The translations under genes were made by a program, and so were the position numbers. The notes below the pieces were generated by a model. That model was not told the origin of the DNA, did not search any database, and was given only the letters and a program-made list of their open reading frames with translations. A DNA stretch of 64,000 nt from Longimicrobiaceae bacterium (GTDB lineage Bacteria; Gemmatimonadota; Gemmatimonadetes; Longimicrobiales; Longimicrobiaceae): NCBI GenBank assembly GCA_030146875.1, contig JASLAX010000054.1:19489-83488 (forward strand). Direction: 5' to 3'. The first letter of the stretch is position 1; every line of letters begins with the position of its first letter. Below are positions 62,951-64,000 of this stretch, piece by piece.

Positions 62951-64000
62951 TCAGCCCTCCGCCCCTCCCGCCGGGAGGAGCAGGGTGAAGACGGAGCCCT
63001 TCCCCGGCTCGCTCCGCGCCGTCAGCTCCCCGCCCATCGCCCGCGCCAGGTCGCGGGAGATCGCCAGCCCCAGCCCGGTGCCCTCGTGCGGGGTGGTGAA
63101 GCCGCGCCCCAGCTGCACGAAGGGGTCGAAGACGTTCTCCAGCTTCTCCGGGGGGATCCCGCACCCCGTGTCCTCCACCGCCACCGCCACGCTCTCCCCC
63201 CGCCGCTCGAACGCCACGGTGATGCGCCCCCCGGCGTCGGTGAACTTGATGGCGTTGGAGAGCAGGTTCAGCAGCACCTGCCGCACCTTCTCGGGGTCGG
63301 CGCGCGCGGCCAGCTCCTCCACGCACGGCTCCACCTCCAGCGCCAGCCCCCGCGACGCGAGCTGCGGCGCCACCAGCGGCTCGATCTCCTCCACCACCGC
63401 CCGCACCGCGAAGTCCCGCGGCGACAGCTCCAGGTGCCCCGCCTCGATGCGGGCGAAGTTGAGCACGTCGTTGATCAGCGAGAGCAGGTGGCGCTGGGAG
63501 CGGCGGATGCGGCCCAGGTCCTGGACCTGGTCGTCGGTGACCGGCCCGCGGATCCCCATCTCCATCAGCTCCACGTAGCCGCCGATGGCGTTGAGCGGGG
63601 TGCGCAGCTCGTGGCTCATCACCGCCAGGAAGTCGCTCTTCGCCCGGTTGGCGCGCTCGGCGTCGCGCCGCGCGTCCTCCGCCGCCTCCAGCAGCCGCTC
63701 CCGCTCGTGCTCGTGCGTGCGGCGCACGGTGACGTCGGTGAGCACGCACACCGCATCGCCCGTCGCGCCTCCGGCCGAGCCGGGGGCCGAGCCGCCGGCG
63801 TCCACCAGGTTCACCGACGTCAGGAAGATCTGCCCGCCGAGGTGCAGGTCCACCCCGCGCACCGGCCGCGCGGCCTCGACGAGCTGGCGCAGCCGCCCCC
63901 CCGCCTCGTCGCCGAAGCGCCGCGCGACGAGCGCCGGCAGCATGGCCGCGTCGTCCCCGTCCTCCGTCTCCCCGCCCTCCCCGGCGGCGTCGGCCAGGCC
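62951..64000 (-). CDS. sensor histidine kinase (5' end cut off by the window)
   Basis: At least 350 residues; the frame stays open to the window edge. N-terminal visible part is PAS-like (HLGGQIFLTSVNLVDAG, AVCVLTDVTVRRTHEHERE). HisKA: AKSDFLAVMSHELRTPLNAIGGYVELM with the phospho-His. HATPase: LNLLSNAIKFTDAGGRITVAF (N box), VAVEDTGCGIPPEKLENVFDPF (G1), GTGLGLAISRDLARAMGGEL (G2). Response regulator partner not in window. Ordinary two-component sensor. Confidence 0.93.
   Translation of the reverse strand, partial: GLADAAGEGGETEDGDDAAMLPALVARRFGDEAGGRLRQLVEAARPVRGVDLHLGGQIFLTSVNLVDAGGSAPGSAGGATGDAVCVLTDVTVRRTHEHERERLLEAAEDARRDAERANRAKSDFLAVMSHELRTPLNAIGGYVELMEMGIRGPVTDDQVQDLGRIRRSQRHLLSLINDVLNFARIEAGHLELSPRDFAVRAVVEEIEPLVAPQLASRGLALEVEPCVEELAARADPEKVRQVLLNLLSNAIKFTDAGGRITVAFERRGESVAVAVEDTGCGIPPEKLENVFDPFVQLGRGFTTPHEGTGLGLAISRDLARAMGGELTARSEPGKGSVFTLLLPAGGAEG

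Overview
The window is GC-rich, densely coded DNA with frequent GTG and TTG starts, many lipoproteins with a Leu-Ala-Ala-Cys type lipobox, and long perfect GC hairpins instead of U-tailed terminators. The gene set (DUF885 lipoproteins, Lamin-tail and subtilase lipoproteins, FdhF/YdeP oxidoreductase, MprF, PQQ-type sugar dehydrogenase) fits an aerobic heterotroph. My best guess is Gemmatimonadota of the Longimicrobium type, but that is inference from style, not a marker gene. I saw no rRNA, tRNA or CRISPR array.

Left flank (1-2220): a sodium:alanine symporter on the minus strand and non-coding flank. Then 2221-18177 is a 15.96 kb decayed Tn7-like transposon. Its ends are TGTCAG...CTGACA, each followed inward by several copies of an 18-bp repeat (consensus close to TCGAAGTGGCTGCGACAA). 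Inside the first end lie the C-terminal tail of TnsA, a TnsB transposase with intact DDE residues but a one-base frameshift, and only the first ~30 codons of TnsC. At the opposite end, reading inward, is a TnsE homologue broken by two frameshifts. No TniQ/TnsD was found, so the element cannot move by itself.

The transposon cargo falls into two parts. The first (5314-10849) looks like envelope lipid remodelling: a zinc-dependent phospholipase C-like protein, a PAP2 phosphatase, a small membrane protein, an MGDG-synthase/MurG-type glycosyltransferase and a choice-of-anchor-I lipoprotein. The second (11368-16037) is a block of six same-strand genes: a GHKL ATPase with an N-terminal STAS-like region, a STAS-like/wHTH protein, an E2-like protein with a SEC-C zinc motif, a one-TM protein, a DUF4062 protein and a 101-aa protein. 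This block is the best candidate in the window for an undescribed, possibly defensive or stress-signalling, system. Between and beside the two parts lie gene fragments (CorC-type, others) that look like deletion scars.

Right of the transposon the DNA is chromosomal. 18179-25724: a Cys-rich lipoprotein, a cdd-deoA pyrimidine salvage pair, uracil-DNA glycosylase, a TonB-like protein, an EamA transporter and a PPOX-type stress protein. 25826-38632: a globin with its own recognisable promoter, a DUF885 lipoprotein, a Lamin-tail lipoprotein, an FAD oxidoreductase, an 871-aa FdhF/YdeP-type molybdopterin enzyme and an alpha/beta hydrolase. 38763-51149: mostly minus strand, including asparaginase, coaA, a VOC protein, an RNase H-fold protein, DUF4105, a Spy-like protein, an ECF sigma and its probable anti-sigma, several of these with overlapping start/stop codons. 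51344-64000: an 858-aa TIG/HExxH lipoprotein, a histidine phosphatase, an unusual phosphotransferase, an MFS-virJ-mprF operon, a subtilase lipoprotein and a truncated sensor kinase.
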